Position numbers and translations under genes: made by a program. From positions 1 to 64,000 of the forward strand of contig JARVGK010000002.1 of NCBI GenBank assembly GCA_029762535.1: DNA of 64,000 nt, written 5' to 3'. The notes beneath the pieces are model-generated. The model made no database searches and was not told where the DNA came from. It saw only the letters and a program-made list of their open reading frames with translations. Every line of letters begins with the position of its first letter. Within the stretch, counting starts at the first letter, position 1. Source of the DNA: Thermoplasmatota archaeon (lineage in GTDB: Archaea > Thermoplasmatota > Penumbrarchaeia > Penumbrarchaeales > Penumbrarchaeaceae). Below, in pieces: positions 1 to 8,965 of this stretch.

Positions 1-1884
1 GGTCGGGATCATCGAGAATCTCTTCCCGCTCTCATGCTCAAGCGTCTCCCCTCTCCATTCATACCGGAACAAAATCGTGCAGTTCTCCTCATGGACCATA
101 TCGGGTACGATCCAGTCGAACGATACGATCTCCTCGGATCCGATGGAATGAACCCCAAGTGGATACGTAACATTGTCGGTCCTAACCCAAACCGTGACCG
201 ATGTATCTGTGTAATATTTGCTTGAATTCAGGACTATACTTGTCTTCTCCCCTCCGTGAACAAGGGATCCCATCTCCGGGCGATCGATGTCGATCAGCAG
301 GGTTCGATCCTCCGAATTGTGTATCACGTAAGGACCCGATATGCACTCCGACCCTCTCCATTCGAGCTTAAAATATACGTTCTGGCTCGGAACATCCGGT
401 ATGAACATATTGGTCCACCATCTGTTCTCAACCTGCATAAGGTCATGATATGTGCCGTTTTGGCCGTTATACGAGACGGATATATTGAATATGTTAGTTC
501 CATTTAGGTACCGATGAGCATCCTTTGCAGTCCATTTTATCTGGTGGACCGACCCCGATCTGACATGAGGGCTCAGGATCTTTTCGGTGAACGATATGTC
601 CGGTATATCAACAAGTTCGTTGTAACTGACATATAACCCACCCCAAAAAGTGTGATAGTTGAAATAAGTGAAGCAACTTATGACGATATCCATATCGCCA
701 TCCCGATCGATATCCACAAAATCAAAATAACCCGCCTGTCCTGATAACCAGCTAGTCTGTTTGACCACGGACCAGTTGTGTAAGCCCTCATTGTAAGCTA
801 TCCATAACGTATTATTCGCACTTTTTAAAGGTTGATAAGGATCATAAAAACTAGTGGTAAAGATAACATCATTATCGCCATCCATGTCAATATCTATGAT
901 CTGATAACGTCTAATATTATCTGGCACCCCATCAATTATATATCTTTTCCATTCTGTCAATTCATTGATATAATAACCTAACTTCCCATCTTTGTTCACA
1001 AATAGGAAATCAAGATCATTGTCATCATCCAGATTTCCACACTCGAAATATCTTAATGAATCATCTGTGCGTATATTCTTGGTAGCTGTTGTCCATCCTT
1101 TTTCCGGGTGATAGTATTGAATATACATCTGATTTGTTATATCTCCACTCGATCTGTCATAATCATACATATTCACTCCAAGATCCATATGACCGTCATT
1201 GTTGAAATCAGCCATAACTCCTCCTCCATTGTATCTGTGAGAATTTGAATCAGGCGCAAGGTAATCATTTGAATAATATTCAGTTAGATTAAATGTTAAA
1301 TTACCATTATTCAAAAACAGTCTGAAATAATTTCCATTGCTTATCGTTAGATCATAATTGCCATCGTGATCCAGATCATAAAACCCACATCCGCCTGTAA
1401 TATTAGCATCTATCTTAATTGTTGTTGTATTGAATGTGCCGTTATTATTCATCGCCGGTAACAAGTTATTTGTAATCAGATCAAGATCACCATCGTTATC
1501 TATATCGATTATCCAGCCCATAGGTAGAGATGGTTGATAAAAATCTTTAATCACCATACTATTACCCTCAAGATTAAGTATGTATGTGCCATTTGTCTTA
1601 TACGGTATTTCTTCAGATTCATATTGCGTAGCTCGACAGATTATCTCATCCTTACCATCATTATCTAGATCACCTCCTATAAGAAAACTCCATTTACTTG
1701 GTTGTGTGATATTATTCATTTCAGAGAATAAAATTTTATTGTTACCATCAAAAGATGTCATTATTTTTGAGGAATAATCCATTATTTTTGAGGAAAAATC
1801 TGCTTCTACTATTAAAAATGAATTACCAAATAATAATGTGACTATCAATATGAATGAAACTATCAAGAAGCGGATATACTTCAT
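1..1884 (-). CDS. Secreted FG-GAP/VCBS-repeat protein, 3' part outside window
   Basis: An open frame runs without a stop from the ATG at 1884 to the window edge (at least 628 residues). The first 30 residues are a typical signal peptide (MKYIRFLIVSF, then a hydrophobic run). The body repeats the calcium-binding FG-GAP/VCBS signature, for example DLDNDGKDE, DIDNDGDLD, DLDHDGNYD and DIDRDGDM, expected to form an extracellular beta-propeller. The part nearest the window edge has a different, Ig-like beta composition (SGSVHQIKWTAKDA, GEKTSIVLNSSKY), probably a C-terminal adhesion or presentation domain. The function is unknown, and a surface or exported protein is the safest reading. It faces the same way as the next secreted protein and may be related to it by function. 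Confidence 0.85.
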   Translation of the reverse strand, partial: MKYIRFLIVSFILIVTLLFGNSFLIVEADFSSKIMDYSSKIMTSFDGNNKILFSEMNNITQPSKWSFLIGGDLDNDGKDEIICRATQYESEEIPYKTNGTYILNLEGNSMVIKDFYQPSLPMGWIIDIDNDGDLDLITNNLLPAMNNNGTFNTTTIKIDANITGGCGFYDLDHDGNYDLTISNGNYFRLFLNNGNLTFNLTEYYSNDYLAPDSNSHRYNGGGVMADFNNDGHMDLGVNMYDYDRSSGDITNQMYIQYYHPEKGWTTATKNIRTDDSLRYFECGNLDDDNDLDFLFVNKDGKLGYYINELTEWKRYIIDGVPDNIRRYQIIDIDMDGDNDVIFTTSFYDPYQPLKSANNTLWIAYNEGLHNWSVVKQTSWLSGQAGYFDFVDIDRDGDMDIVISCFTYFNYHTFWGGLYVSYNELVDIPDISFTEKILSPHVRSGSVHQIKWTAKDAHRYLNGTNIFNISVSYNGQNGTYHDLMQVENRWWTNMFIPDVPSQNVYFKLEWRGSECISGPYVIHNSEDRTLLIDIDRPEMGSLVHGGEKTSIVLNSSKYYTDTSVTVWVRTDNVTYPLGVHSIGSEEIVSFDWIVPDMVHEENCTILFRYEWRGETLEHESGKRFSMIPT

Positions 1885-2034
1885 ACTGAGATATACACCA
1901 AGTCCAATAAGAACTTTACGACCATTGAAATAGAATTGTTTAATCAAGACATCACCACATCCAAAGAGAGTTGAATTCGTGTTATCGGTCTGATTTTATT
2001 CGATCCTTAAACATTTTATTTATAGTGTCTTTTA

Positions 2035-3426
2035 TTATAGTCGTGTGTTGTCTCTAGCATATTTTATAGTCTGACCATTTTTTTGCCAATCTATATGCCC
2101 GTAATATGTATAGGTTTCCTCCGGCCATTCCGGTGGTTCCTCATCATGGTGTGTGACAAGTTGTAAGGCGATATCGACAAACGTATCAATTCCAACTTGA
2201 CTGTGTTGATATTCCCTATTTGAATTCCAGCTCTCCCAATCCCAATATCCCAAGTTGGGATCGAATATTTTACCAATATAATTCATTCTAATATCACTTC
2301 CATCGGTCCAAACAATGAAGCTTCTATGTGTATGGACGCTGATAGCAACACATCTCAATGAACCACTGCACCCATTCGATGAGATCTGGACGACATTTCC
2401 CCAACTCTGACCTCCCGTTATACTGCGACAGAATTTTACATTCGAAGATTCCATCCAAACGCAATCGATCAATCCGGTCGCCCCCGCAGAACCTACAGCG
2501 TAGATGTCCGGAAAACCGAAATAGGAATATCTTGAAGCATAAGATAGCATAAGAGGGGAATACAAAGTTGTACATGATGTCGAATACGCTTGGATCTGAA
2601 CGGTCTCAACGATTATCTGTTGAGCTCTAAGATCATCCACAGGATCCACATACTCGTATATCAGATAGATGTCCGTATAACCTGAAAGGCCCATCCCGTA
2701 TGACAAACATGACAGAGCTGGATGCCGATATTCCTCCACTGTCTGAGCCGGAACTCCAATGTCATTTATCTGACTTGTAGGATTTGCGGCCATGTTCATC
2801 GAGAACAATTTCACCCCATATGTATTGGTATTTGGATAATACCTCTGCCAAACCACATTAGTCCAGGTCTGGGCAGATTCCTGCCCTTCTTCTGGCACAC
2901 TTGTTGAATCTATCTTCGGGTATATGTTATCCTGGGACATGTCGGATATGATAATCGAATCGGTCCAGTATCCATATGGCCATGGTCCCAAACCGATCCT
3001 CTCTTTCATCTTGATCACCCACACATTGTTTATCTTCTCCTGCCAAACGACCTGGATCTTCTGAACCTCAGCATCTAAGTAATCACAAGGAAGTATGACC
3101 ACATCAGGATAATCCTGATCGTTGTCACTATTATCCACATCTTCGTAGAACCAATTTGATCCCGCATTGTTCGATATTGCGATCCTGATCTTGTGGATAG
3201 GGGGCTGGGCATACCCTTTCTCCTTGGCATATACACACACCACAGTATCAGCGTAACATGCATTCTCCGGATGTATCGCCTTCCAAGGGTATTCTCCCTG
3301 GTTTCCCTCATCATCATAACCTAAACCATCGAGTTCGAGATCGACATCTATTACCGCACTCGATATCGGAAGGATTATAATTAATATAACGATCATAACG
3401 AACATTCCTGTTGTTCTTTTCCACAT
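2035..3426 (-). CDS. Secreted BNR/sialidase-like beta-propeller protein, hypothetical
   Basis: 463 residues from the chosen ATG at 3426. I prefer this to the ATG at 3444 because a Shine-Dalgarno GGTGA (3436-3432) ends five bases before it, and the protein then starts MWKRTTGMFVMIVILIIILP, a clean signal peptide. The mature part has repeated Asp/Trp-rich blades (ISNNAGSNWFYED, VVWQEKINNVWVIKM, SITGGQSWGNVVQISSNG), resembling BNR/Asp-box propellers. No catalytic signature was recognised. Exported, function unknown. Confidence 0.75.
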   Translation of the reverse strand: MWKRTTGMFVMIVILIIILPISSAVIDVDLELDGLGYDDEGNQGEYPWKAIHPENACYADTVVCVYAKEKGYAQPPIHKIRIAISNNAGSNWFYEDVDNSDNDQDYPDVVILPCDYLDAEVQKIQVVWQEKINNVWVIKMKERIGLGPWPYGYWTDSIIISDMSQDNIYPKIDSTSVPEEGQESAQTWTNVVWQRYYPNTNTYGVKLFSMNMAANPTSQINDIGVPAQTVEEYRHPALSCLSYGMGLSGYTDIYLIYEYVDPVDDLRAQQIIVETVQIQAYSTSCTTLYSPLMLSYASRYSYFGFPDIYAVGSAGATGLIDCVWMESSNVKFCRSITGGQSWGNVVQISSNGCSGSLRCVAISVHTHRSFIVWTDGSDIRMNYIGKIFDPNLGYWDWESWNSNREYQHSQVGIDTFVDIALQLVTHHDEEPPEWPEETYTYYGHIDWQKNGQTIKYARDNTRL

Positions 3427-3461
3427 ATTCTTCACCTCGTTCATTTCTTTCTCTGTTTGTT

Positions 3462-3644
3462 TTACAATTGAATGGTCAAATCATTAGGATGAGATCCTGC
3501 CCCGCTATCTACCAGGTTCTCCACATCCTTCAAGCGGGATCCGATGATATGTCCCTTAGACATATGATACTGCATGACGACCCCCTCTAATGCCGGATCA
3601 CTTCTCCTTACTTGCTTGCTCGGATCATCCGGGAGCTCTCTCAT
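3462..3644 (-). CDS. Possible 60-residue small protein
   Basis: A short ORF (MRELPDDPSKQ...NDLTIQL) lies 34-40 bases downstream of a very good archaeal TATA palindrome (3674-3687), which is the main reason to list it. It resembles nothing I recognise. The same promoter could instead drive the secreted protein ending at 2035, leaving this as leader sequence. Confidence 0.25.
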   Translation of the reverse strand: MRELPDDPSKQVRRSDPALEGVVMQYHMSKGHIIGSRLKDVENLVDSGAGSHPNDLTIQL

Positions 3645-3673
3645 ACGTATCGCCTAACGGATAGCTTATTTTA

Positions 3674-3687
3674 AGGTATTTATACCT
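3674..3687 (-). promoter_or_regulatory. Palindromic TATA-box promoter
   Basis: AGGTAT-tt-ATACCT is a perfect palindrome reading AGGTATAAATACCT on the minus strand, a near-ideal archaeal TATA box. It should start transcription near 3650 towards the minus-strand genes ending at 3462 and 2035. Being symmetric, it could also fire rightwards. Confidence 0.5.
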
Positions 3688-3747
3688 ATCTTACATATGT
3701 TACACCCATACTAAGTGGTGTAGACGCCGGATGAAAAATGCAGAAAA

Positions 3748-4176
3748 TTGCAGAACCCATCCCGAACTTACCCCAAGGGGGTCAGGGACATGTTATCAGA
3801 TGAGGAGATCACCTCGGAGAAGATCCGAAACCCGGTCGGTGAGCCGGGAGAAGGTTTCGGCGTGATCGAAGCGGCCAGGGGAACGTTGATCCACCATTAC
3901 GATGTGGATGAGCAGGGACTCATCAAGAAAGCGAACCTGATCGTCGCCACAACGAACAATGCAGGAGCGATCACCATGTCAGTAAGAGACGCCGCCAAGG
4001 GCCTGATAAAGAACGGGATCGTCAACGACGGCCTCCTCAACATGGTCGAGATGGCCTTCCGCGCCTATGATCCCTGCTTCGGATGTGCCACCCACTGCAT
4101 GCCGGGATCCATGCCTCTGATCGCCAACATCTACGACAGGAACGAGAAGTTGATAAAGTCGATCCGACGGGATTGA
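3748..4176 (+). pseudogene. C-terminal remnant of [NiFe]-hydrogenase large subunit (MvhA-like), tail A
   Basis: About 130 residues match the C-terminal third of group 3 F420-non-reducing hydrogenase large subunits: EEITSEKIRNPV, then VIEAARGTLIHHY, ANLIVATTNNAGAI, NMVEMAFRAYDPCFGCATH and the C-terminal extension GSMPLIANIYDRNEK...SIRRD. The DPCxxC half of the active-site cysteine set is present. The N-terminal CxxC and about 300 residues are missing, and only a TTG could start the frame. A complete subunit has over 400 residues, so this is a 5'-deleted relic. Its extension is what a maturation protease (intact copy at 8474) normally removes. Confidence 0.85.
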
Positions 4177-4259
4177 GAGCATCCTATCCCAAAACTCATA
4201 AGCCATAGTTCAAAAAATGTCCCACATGATTAAAATCTTAGGAACGACTATTCTTCTTC

Positions 4260-5861
4260 ATGTATCTTAAAGTGATGATAAGGATTGCCTTCACCACGAT
4301 TTTGATCCTTGTGCCTTGTATTTTCTTTCAGATTAACCAAAACGATGTCTTCGTCGGAAACGCTTCCGCGGCGGAAATGGACGATCCCTATGTCATTGAT
4401 TCCAGCGACTACCTGTTTCCAAATAACGGCCTTGAAAAGAAGGATAATGTGACCGAGCTTGCAGAAACCGTTCTGGATATTTTCGATATGGGCCTAACAA
4501 ACTCCGAACCGGAAGTGTATGAAGGAAAATGGCGAGTTACTGGTTCGAACTATACAAAGTATACCTTTGTCATAGGAGAAAGAAGATTCTTCAATTCAAA
4601 TGAGAATGCATACATGACCCGTTTGCATCAATTTAAATTAATTTATTTCGGAGAATTATTTTATTATTTAGAGATCAATTTCGATTGGAATTTGGGAGAA
4701 AATATGGAAGTAAATGCTTTCCATATCATCAATTCTATGACATTACCGGATATGAGTATGCGGATAAATTATATGGATATTGATGGCGGTCTGAGAATTA
4801 GGAGCGAAAAAATGGGTTTCAATGATACTAATTTCATGGAAATATATGAAACAAGTGCCTATTATTTGGATGACGGTGTATGGGGAAAAGGGAGAGAGAT
4901 CAGGATATCAGCCTGGCTCAATGTCAGTTGGAGTGATTTCCCGGAAACAGAAAAATTTATTCTTAACAAGACATTATCCATATATGATTTCATCTTAGAA
5001 AATTATAATCAATCGATAAATAAAGATATCGTCTGGATATATGGTGCATGGGATCGGGAATTGACCTGGTTCGAACTCGATCCAGTGAACGAATCTTTGA
5101 GGTTAAGCCTTCGGGACGAACTTCGGTTCTGGTATCTTTTTCGAATTCCTGAGGATAATTACATGTGGTATGGGGTCCTGATAAACTTTTCTACATCAAA
5201 TGGATCCATCCTCGGATCCGAAGATGGATACATAGCTGAAAATGGAGTAAATGGAGGTGTATCAAATTACAAGATAATTCATTATTATCGTGGTTACCAA
5301 ACCGATAAGGTACGACATGATCCTGATTTCCTTCCAATCATTCCGATTTTTTGCATTATCCTTTTTACCTTAATAGTATTGTTCTCTTTTCTTTCCTTAC
5401 TTATTTTGGCAAAGATATCGAAGAAGGGGATCTTTGACAACATAAATAGGAAGAATATCTACGACACGATCAAGGAAAACCAAGGGATCCACTTCCGGGA
5501 TCTGATGAAGATGGTAGATATCAAACAGGGGGTTCTCGGATACCATCTCAACATCCTTGAAGATGAGAACTACATCAAATCTATCCAGAGGGGCAACAAG
5601 AGGTGCTTCTTCACCCGGGATGATAAAGGGGATCTAAAGCTAAAGCTCAACATGGCCCAGCAGAGGATCCTCCATGAGATCAACCTGAACCCGGGAATCA
5701 GCCTCAAAGATCTCGCCAGGGTCACATCCAAGACACCGACCCTGGTGTATTATCATACTTCGATCCTGATGGATGCCGGATTGATCGAAAAGGAAAAAGA
5801 TTATGGGCGATCCAAGTTCTTTGTATCGACAATCGGCAAGAATTATGTCGCTGGATCCTGA
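4260..5861 (+). CDS. Membrane-anchored transcriptional regulator with two winged-helix domains
   Basis: 533 residues. The N-terminus is a signal anchor (IRIAFTTILILVPCIFFQ). About 300 residues of extracytoplasmic, Trp/Tyr-rich beta-type sequence follow, then a transmembrane helix near residues 360-385 (IIPIFCIILFTLIVLFSFLS). The cytoplasmic part holds two winged helix-turn-helix units: KNIYDTIKENQGIHFRDLMK...GVLGYHLNILED and QQRILHEINLNPGISLKDLAR...LVYYHTSILMDAGLIEK. This is the one-component sensor-regulator layout common in Thermoplasmatota. It sits between two hydrogenase tail remnants (A and B), suggesting it was inserted into or has replaced that locus. Ligand and targets are unknown. 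Confidence 0.85.
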   Translation: MYLKVMIRIAFTTILILVPCIFFQINQNDVFVGNASAAEMDDPYVIDSSDYLFPNNGLEKKDNVTELAETVLDIFDMGLTNSEPEVYEGKWRVTGSNYTKYTFVIGERRFFNSNENAYMTRLHQFKLIYFGELFYYLEINFDWNLGENMEVNAFHIINSMTLPDMSMRINYMDIDGGLRIRSEKMGFNDTNFMEIYETSAYYLDDGVWGKGREIRISAWLNVSWSDFPETEKFILNKTLSIYDFILENYNQSINKDIVWIYGAWDRELTWFELDPVNESLRLSLRDELRFWYLFRIPEDNYMWYGVLINFSTSNGSILGSEDGYIAENGVNGGVSNYKIIHYYRGYQTDKVRHDPDFLPIIPIFCIILFTLIVLFSFLSLLILAKISKKGIFDNINRKNIYDTIKENQGIHFRDLMKMVDIKQGVLGYHLNILEDENYIKSIQRGNKRCFFTRDDKGDLKLKLNMAQQRILHEINLNPGISLKDLARVTSKTPTLVYYHTSILMDAGLIEKEKDYGRSKFFVSTIGKNYVAGS

Positions 5862-5881
5862 GTATATAAAAAGGGTTTATA

Positions 5882-5944
5882 CCGCTGTTCACAAACATCT
5901 GCAATAAGAACGAGAACCTTATCAGATCGATCCGAAGGGATTGA
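5882..5944 (+). pseudogene. Second hydrogenase large-subunit tail remnant, tail B
   Basis: Read in frame to the TGA at 5942-5944 this gives PLFTNICNKNENLIRSIRRD, matching PLIANIYDRNEKLIKSIRRD of tail A. The aligned DNA is about 76% identical. Only the protease-removed C-terminal extension survives. It is either a diverged duplicate created when the 4260-5861 gene entered, or the end of a second large-subunit gene. Confidence 0.75.
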
Positions 5945-6104
5945 ATCGAGGACGCCTTCATTTCTTTAAATTACTTTAAGTTAAAGTAAGTATAAGTATG
6001 GACGAACATGATAGAACGGGAGGGGGTCAGATCGATCACTCTAAAGGATATCATATCCATGACACTGAAGAGGGGGTTGAACGAAAGGTTTATCTAAAGC
6101 ATGT

Positions 6105-6698
6105 TTGGTTTATCAAGGGACGATCACCTTGTCTGGAAAAGAGTTGAAAATCCTATTGATGATCGTATGCCTGGTCCTGATCTGGTCATTGGCATACTAT
6201 GCAATAGTTACAGGTTGGCAAATATCGGTTATTGGGATTCTAATGATAATCCCGTTCATTCTCATTATAGTCTTCTACATCCCTTATATGATCAAGGTAG
6301 GAGGAGCTCAATACAAGATCAAGGAGAGGATCCTCAGTGATCCCAGATCATCAAATTTCATCGATTTCTACCCAGTAAGAGCGGACAAAGTGCGTCCATC
6401 GACAATGCGCTGGAGACTGATCCCTTGGCATTACACGGGATATATTTTCGCCAAGAGGAACGGTTTGCGACTTATTGCCCGGAACCTCATTAACGACGCT
6501 GAGATCGATTGGACCATCGAACCGGGGACGAAGATCGAATATGAATCCACGATGCTTGACAACTATCTGGTTGGCGAATGCGGATCGGGCAAGGTCTACT
6601 TTTCGAGAACCCCACACTCCATACTTGGGACGAAACAAAGGAACCATGTAATTCTGAAAATTATCAGAAAAATCAACAAGTTCAGGGTTATGATCTGA
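6105..6698 (+). CDS. Two-helix membrane protein with soluble C-terminal domain, unknown
   Basis: 197 residues with two adjacent transmembrane helices near the N-terminus (IVCLVLIWSLAYYAIV and IGILMIIPFILIIVFYIPY). A soluble beta-rich domain follows (WRLIPWHYTGYIFAKRNGLRL...EIDWTIEPGTKIEYES), with a layout reminiscent of bacterial PH-like membrane proteins, though I do not recognise the family. The start is uncertain: TTG at 6105 has no clear Shine-Dalgarno, and the next in-frame ATG lies in the first helix. A strong hairpin follows the stop. Confidence 0.6.
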   Translation: MVYQGTITLSGKELKILLMIVCLVLIWSLAYYAIVTGWQISVIGILMIIPFILIIVFYIPYMIKVGGAQYKIKERILSDPRSSNFIDFYPVRADKVRPSTMRWRLIPWHYTGYIFAKRNGLRLIARNLINDAEIDWTIEPGTKIEYESTMLDNYLVGECGSGKVYFSRTPHSILGTKQRNHVILKIIRKINKFRVMI

Positions 6699-6714
6699 GT
6701 TCGTCAGCCATGGT

Positions 6715-6751
6715 ATGTCATAATCCGTTATTATTTGTAGGATTATGACAT
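6715..6751 (+). terminator. Perfect 12-bp stem-loop after 6105-6698 gene
   Basis: ATGTCATAATCC (6715-6726) and GGATTATGACAT (6740-6751) are perfect inverted complements with a 13-base AT-rich loop, 17 bases after the stop codon. It could be a transcription terminator, an RNA-stability hairpin or a protein-binding palindrome. No long T-run follows, so termination is only likely. Confidence 0.5.
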
Positions 6752-6919
6752 GAATGCCTTTTTCTTCTTATCGTCTCAATCCTTCGGATCAATACGAGCA
6801 TGTCTGTCCGAAGCATCATCATTTTTACATCGGAAAAGACCCCGCAAGCGATCACTGAAGGGCTACTTTTATGAAGGGCGAGATCGTTTGAAGTGATCGC
6901 CTGGAAGGGATCTCAACTC

Positions 6920-7119
6920 ATGAAAAGAACGATCGTTGTAGGGATCGGTAACCCGATCCTGGGGGATGACGCCGTGGGATCGAGGGATACAAGATCCCCG
7001 ATGAGATCAAGATGGTGGCGATCAAAATCGAAATATAGGTTGACTTCAGCATGGAACTGTTGGAGGACGTGAAAGAGGCGATCCCTAAGGCCGTTGAGAA
7101 GGTGAGGGAGACTCTCTAA
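6920..7119 (+). pseudogene. Broken hydrogenase maturation protease
   Basis: The first 62 bases copy the start of the intact protease at 8474 with few changes (MKRTIVVGIGNPILGDDAVG). A one-base loss in the following G-run breaks the frame. The 3' half resumes as PDEIKMVAIKIEI, stop, VDFSMELLEDVKEAIPKAVEKV, the expected C-terminal part of the family, but unlike the C-terminus of the 8474 copy. About 80 central residues are missing. It is therefore a separate paralogue that suffered an internal deletion, a frameshift and a nonsense mutation. Confidence 0.85.
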
Positions 7120-7170
7120 CCACAAGGCATATATACTTTATAATTACTGTTCTCTAACAGTGGTTCTCTA

Positions 7171-8451
7171 ATGAACGTTATAAGAAATGAGACCTCGGAA
7201 CTGGAGCAGGTCCAGACATGGGTCCTCCTGTATGGAAGGCGAAAGACCGGAAAGACCTATCTGCTCCGTAAAAGCGTCCGCTACGATGTTTTCTTCCATA
7301 TTAGGACAGATGGTTCCATTACCAACTATGGCGAAGGGACGGATATCGATCAAGAAAACCTGATCAATGACCTATCCAAGTTCCTCAAAGAGGATAAAAC
7401 GGTCGTCATCGACGAATTCCAGAGGCTTCCCGAACGGTTCTACGATGATGTTTCTCTTCTCCATCCCGACGGCAAACTGATCCTCACCGGATCTAGCTTG
7501 AAGATCGTGAACAAGGTGATGTCCAGGAACTCCCCGCTGTTAGGCATGCTTTACCCACTACATCTATCGATAATAGACCCTATCGACATCGTAAGGTCCT
7601 TTCCCGAGAACATCTCCCTTGAAAAAGCGTTCGAACTGGCTCCTTTCCTTCAGGATCCTTGGACAATTCCTCTTCTCGAAGGCAACTGGGATATCTCCTC
7701 GCTTGTAAAGGCGATCCCATCTATCGTTAGTGGGCTTATCGGCGAGGTCTTCACTCTGGAAGAGAAGGAACTGTCCCGGACCTACGAAGCGATCCTCGCG
7801 ATGATCGGGTCCGGAGAGACGGATACCAGCAGGATCGCCAACGTCCTGTTCACCAGAGGGATCACGTCCAATCCGGGATCGAACTACATCTCTCCCTATA
7901 TTAGGAACATGGAGAAGATGGGGCTGATAAGACAGGATCGTTACTGGAAGGGCAGGGGGATCCGATATTCACTTATATCCGCCCCCATGGAACTCTACCA
8001 TTTCCTCAACTCCAGGTACGATCTCGAGATAAGACAGGTCTCCTTCTCAGAAATCCAGCCGACGGTCGAGATGTACGTGACCAGAGCCGTGGAGCGTTTC
8101 ATCGGCGATCTCCTTGCGAGGATCCACGACGGAAGGATCGAACTGATCAAGAGGCCTGATAAGGAGATCGACATCCTGATCACAAAGAGGAACAAGCCGG
8201 TCCTTGTCGCAGAGGTCAAATGGGGTCATGTCAACAACAAGGACATCAGCAACTTCAAGGGCAAGGTCGAAGACTTCCACTGCGAGAAGGCGATCTTCTC
8301 CAAGGAGAGGTTCGAGGATGACGAGGTACAGTCGATGATCCCGAGCGATGTCTTTGACATGGCCAAGAGCCTTTCGACCGCACCATCCTCCCGATCCGGG
8401 GATCCGCACCCTTCATCGCGAAAATCTGCGGCAGGAACGAGGGATCGTTGA
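7171..8451 (+). CDS. Archaeal AAA-type ATPase with C-terminal DUF234/PD-(D/E)XK-like domain
   Basis: 426 residues. Walker A is GRRKTGKT (residues 22-29), Walker B VVIDEF (about 78-83), and a sensor-like strand KLILTGSS follows. A winged-helix segment lies in the middle (EAILAMIGSGETDTSRIANVL). The C-terminus has the DUF234 nuclease-like strand pair EIDILITKRNKPVLVAEVKWG. This family is widespread in archaea, often near mobile or toxin-antitoxin DNA, with no settled function. The last 20 or so residues (after MAKSLS) are low-complexity and out of frame with hydrogenase tail C, so the original stop was lost when this gene fused to the hydrogenase locus. The ATG at 7171 follows an AT-rich promoter region. 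Confidence 0.85.
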   Translation: MNVIRNETSELEQVQTWVLLYGRRKTGKTYLLRKSVRYDVFFHIRTDGSITNYGEGTDIDQENLINDLSKFLKEDKTVVIDEFQRLPERFYDDVSLLHPDGKLILTGSSLKIVNKVMSRNSPLLGMLYPLHLSIIDPIDIVRSFPENISLEKAFELAPFLQDPWTIPLLEGNWDISSLVKAIPSIVSGLIGEVFTLEEKELSRTYEAILAMIGSGETDTSRIANVLFTRGITSNPGSNYISPYIRNMEKMGLIRQDRYWKGRGIRYSLISAPMELYHFLNSRYDLEIRQVSFSEIQPTVEMYVTRAVERFIGDLLARIHDGRIELIKRPDKEIDILITKRNKPVLVAEVKWGHVNNKDISNFKGKVEDFHCEKAIFSKERFEDDEVQSMIPSDVFDMAKSLSTAPSSRSGDPHPSSRKSAAGTRDR

Positions 8452-8477
8452 TGTCGATCCGGGAGACGGAACAATGA
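8400..8477 (+). pseudogene. Third hydrogenase large-subunit tail remnant, tail C
   Basis: In the frame ending at TGA 8475-8477 the sequence encodes GSAPFIAKICGRNEGSLMSIRETEQ, aligning with GSMPLIANIYDRNEKLIKSIRRD of tail A (12 of 22 positions identical). The stop overlaps the start of the intact protease as ATGA, the expected layout of a large-subunit/protease operon. The rest of the subunit has been replaced by the upstream ATPase, whose reading frame runs through this relic out of frame. Confidence 0.7.
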
Positions 8478-8932
8478 AAAGAACGATCGTGGTCGGGATC
8501 GGGAACCCGATCCTGGGGGATGATGCCGTGGGGATCCACGTCGCCAGGGCTCTCGTGGAGGCGAACAAGGACCCGGGCGTGGTCATCGAAGAGGCCTTCA
8601 CGGGGGGACTCAACCTCCTGGACCTCGTTCTCGGCTACGACAGGGTGATCCTGGTGGACTCCATATCGATCCCCGAGAGGGATATTGGAGAGGTATTCGT
8701 CCTCGATCCGATGAAGGTGGGATCCTCCCACTCCGCCAACCCCCATGACCTGTCCTTTCCCGAAGCGATCGAACTGGCGAAAAATATGGGAGCGGAGGGG
8801 ATCCCCGAAGAGATCGTTCTGATAGCGATCAACATCAGGCCGTCCCTGGATATCGGAGAGGGACTGGACCCAAAGGTGGAAAATGCGATCCCCCTGGCTC
8901 TTGAGAGGGTCGATGAGATCCTGGGCCTATAA
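8474..8932 (+). CDS. Hydrogenase maturation endopeptidase (HycI/HyaD family)
   Basis: 152 residues with the family signature GIGNPILGDDAVG at the N-terminus. Plausible nickel ligands are D16 (in GDD), D62 (ILVDS) and H91 (PHDLSF). The enzyme cleaves the C-terminal extension of the [NiFe]-hydrogenase large subunit after nickel insertion, which triggers folding. The ATG overlaps the stop of hydrogenase tail C. It looks intact although no intact large subunit is visible here, so either a hydrogenase elsewhere uses it or it is the last survivor of a dying operon. Confidence 0.9.
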   Translation: MKRTIVVGIGNPILGDDAVGIHVARALVEANKDPGVVIEEAFTGGLNLLDLVLGYDRVILVDSISIPERDIGEVFVLDPMKVGSSHSANPHDLSFPEAIELAKNMGAEGIPEEIVLIAINIRPSLDIGEGLDPKVENAIPLALERVDEILGL

Positions 8933-8942
8933 TTTTATATAT

Positions 8943-8964
8943 TTATAGATCCATAGAACTATAA
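8943..8964 (+). promoter_or_regulatory. VapBC promoter/operator palindrome
   Basis: TTATAG (8943-8948), ten bases, CTATAA (8959-8964) form an inverted repeat ending just before the antitoxin ATG and overlapping an AT-rich TATA region. This is the expected place for autoregulation by the antitoxin. Confidence 0.5.
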
Positions 8965-8965
8965 C

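Noticed and set aside
3748..4176. Small functional hydrogenase subunit
   Set aside because: The N-terminal CxxC and most of the fold are missing, so it cannot bind the nickel-iron centre.
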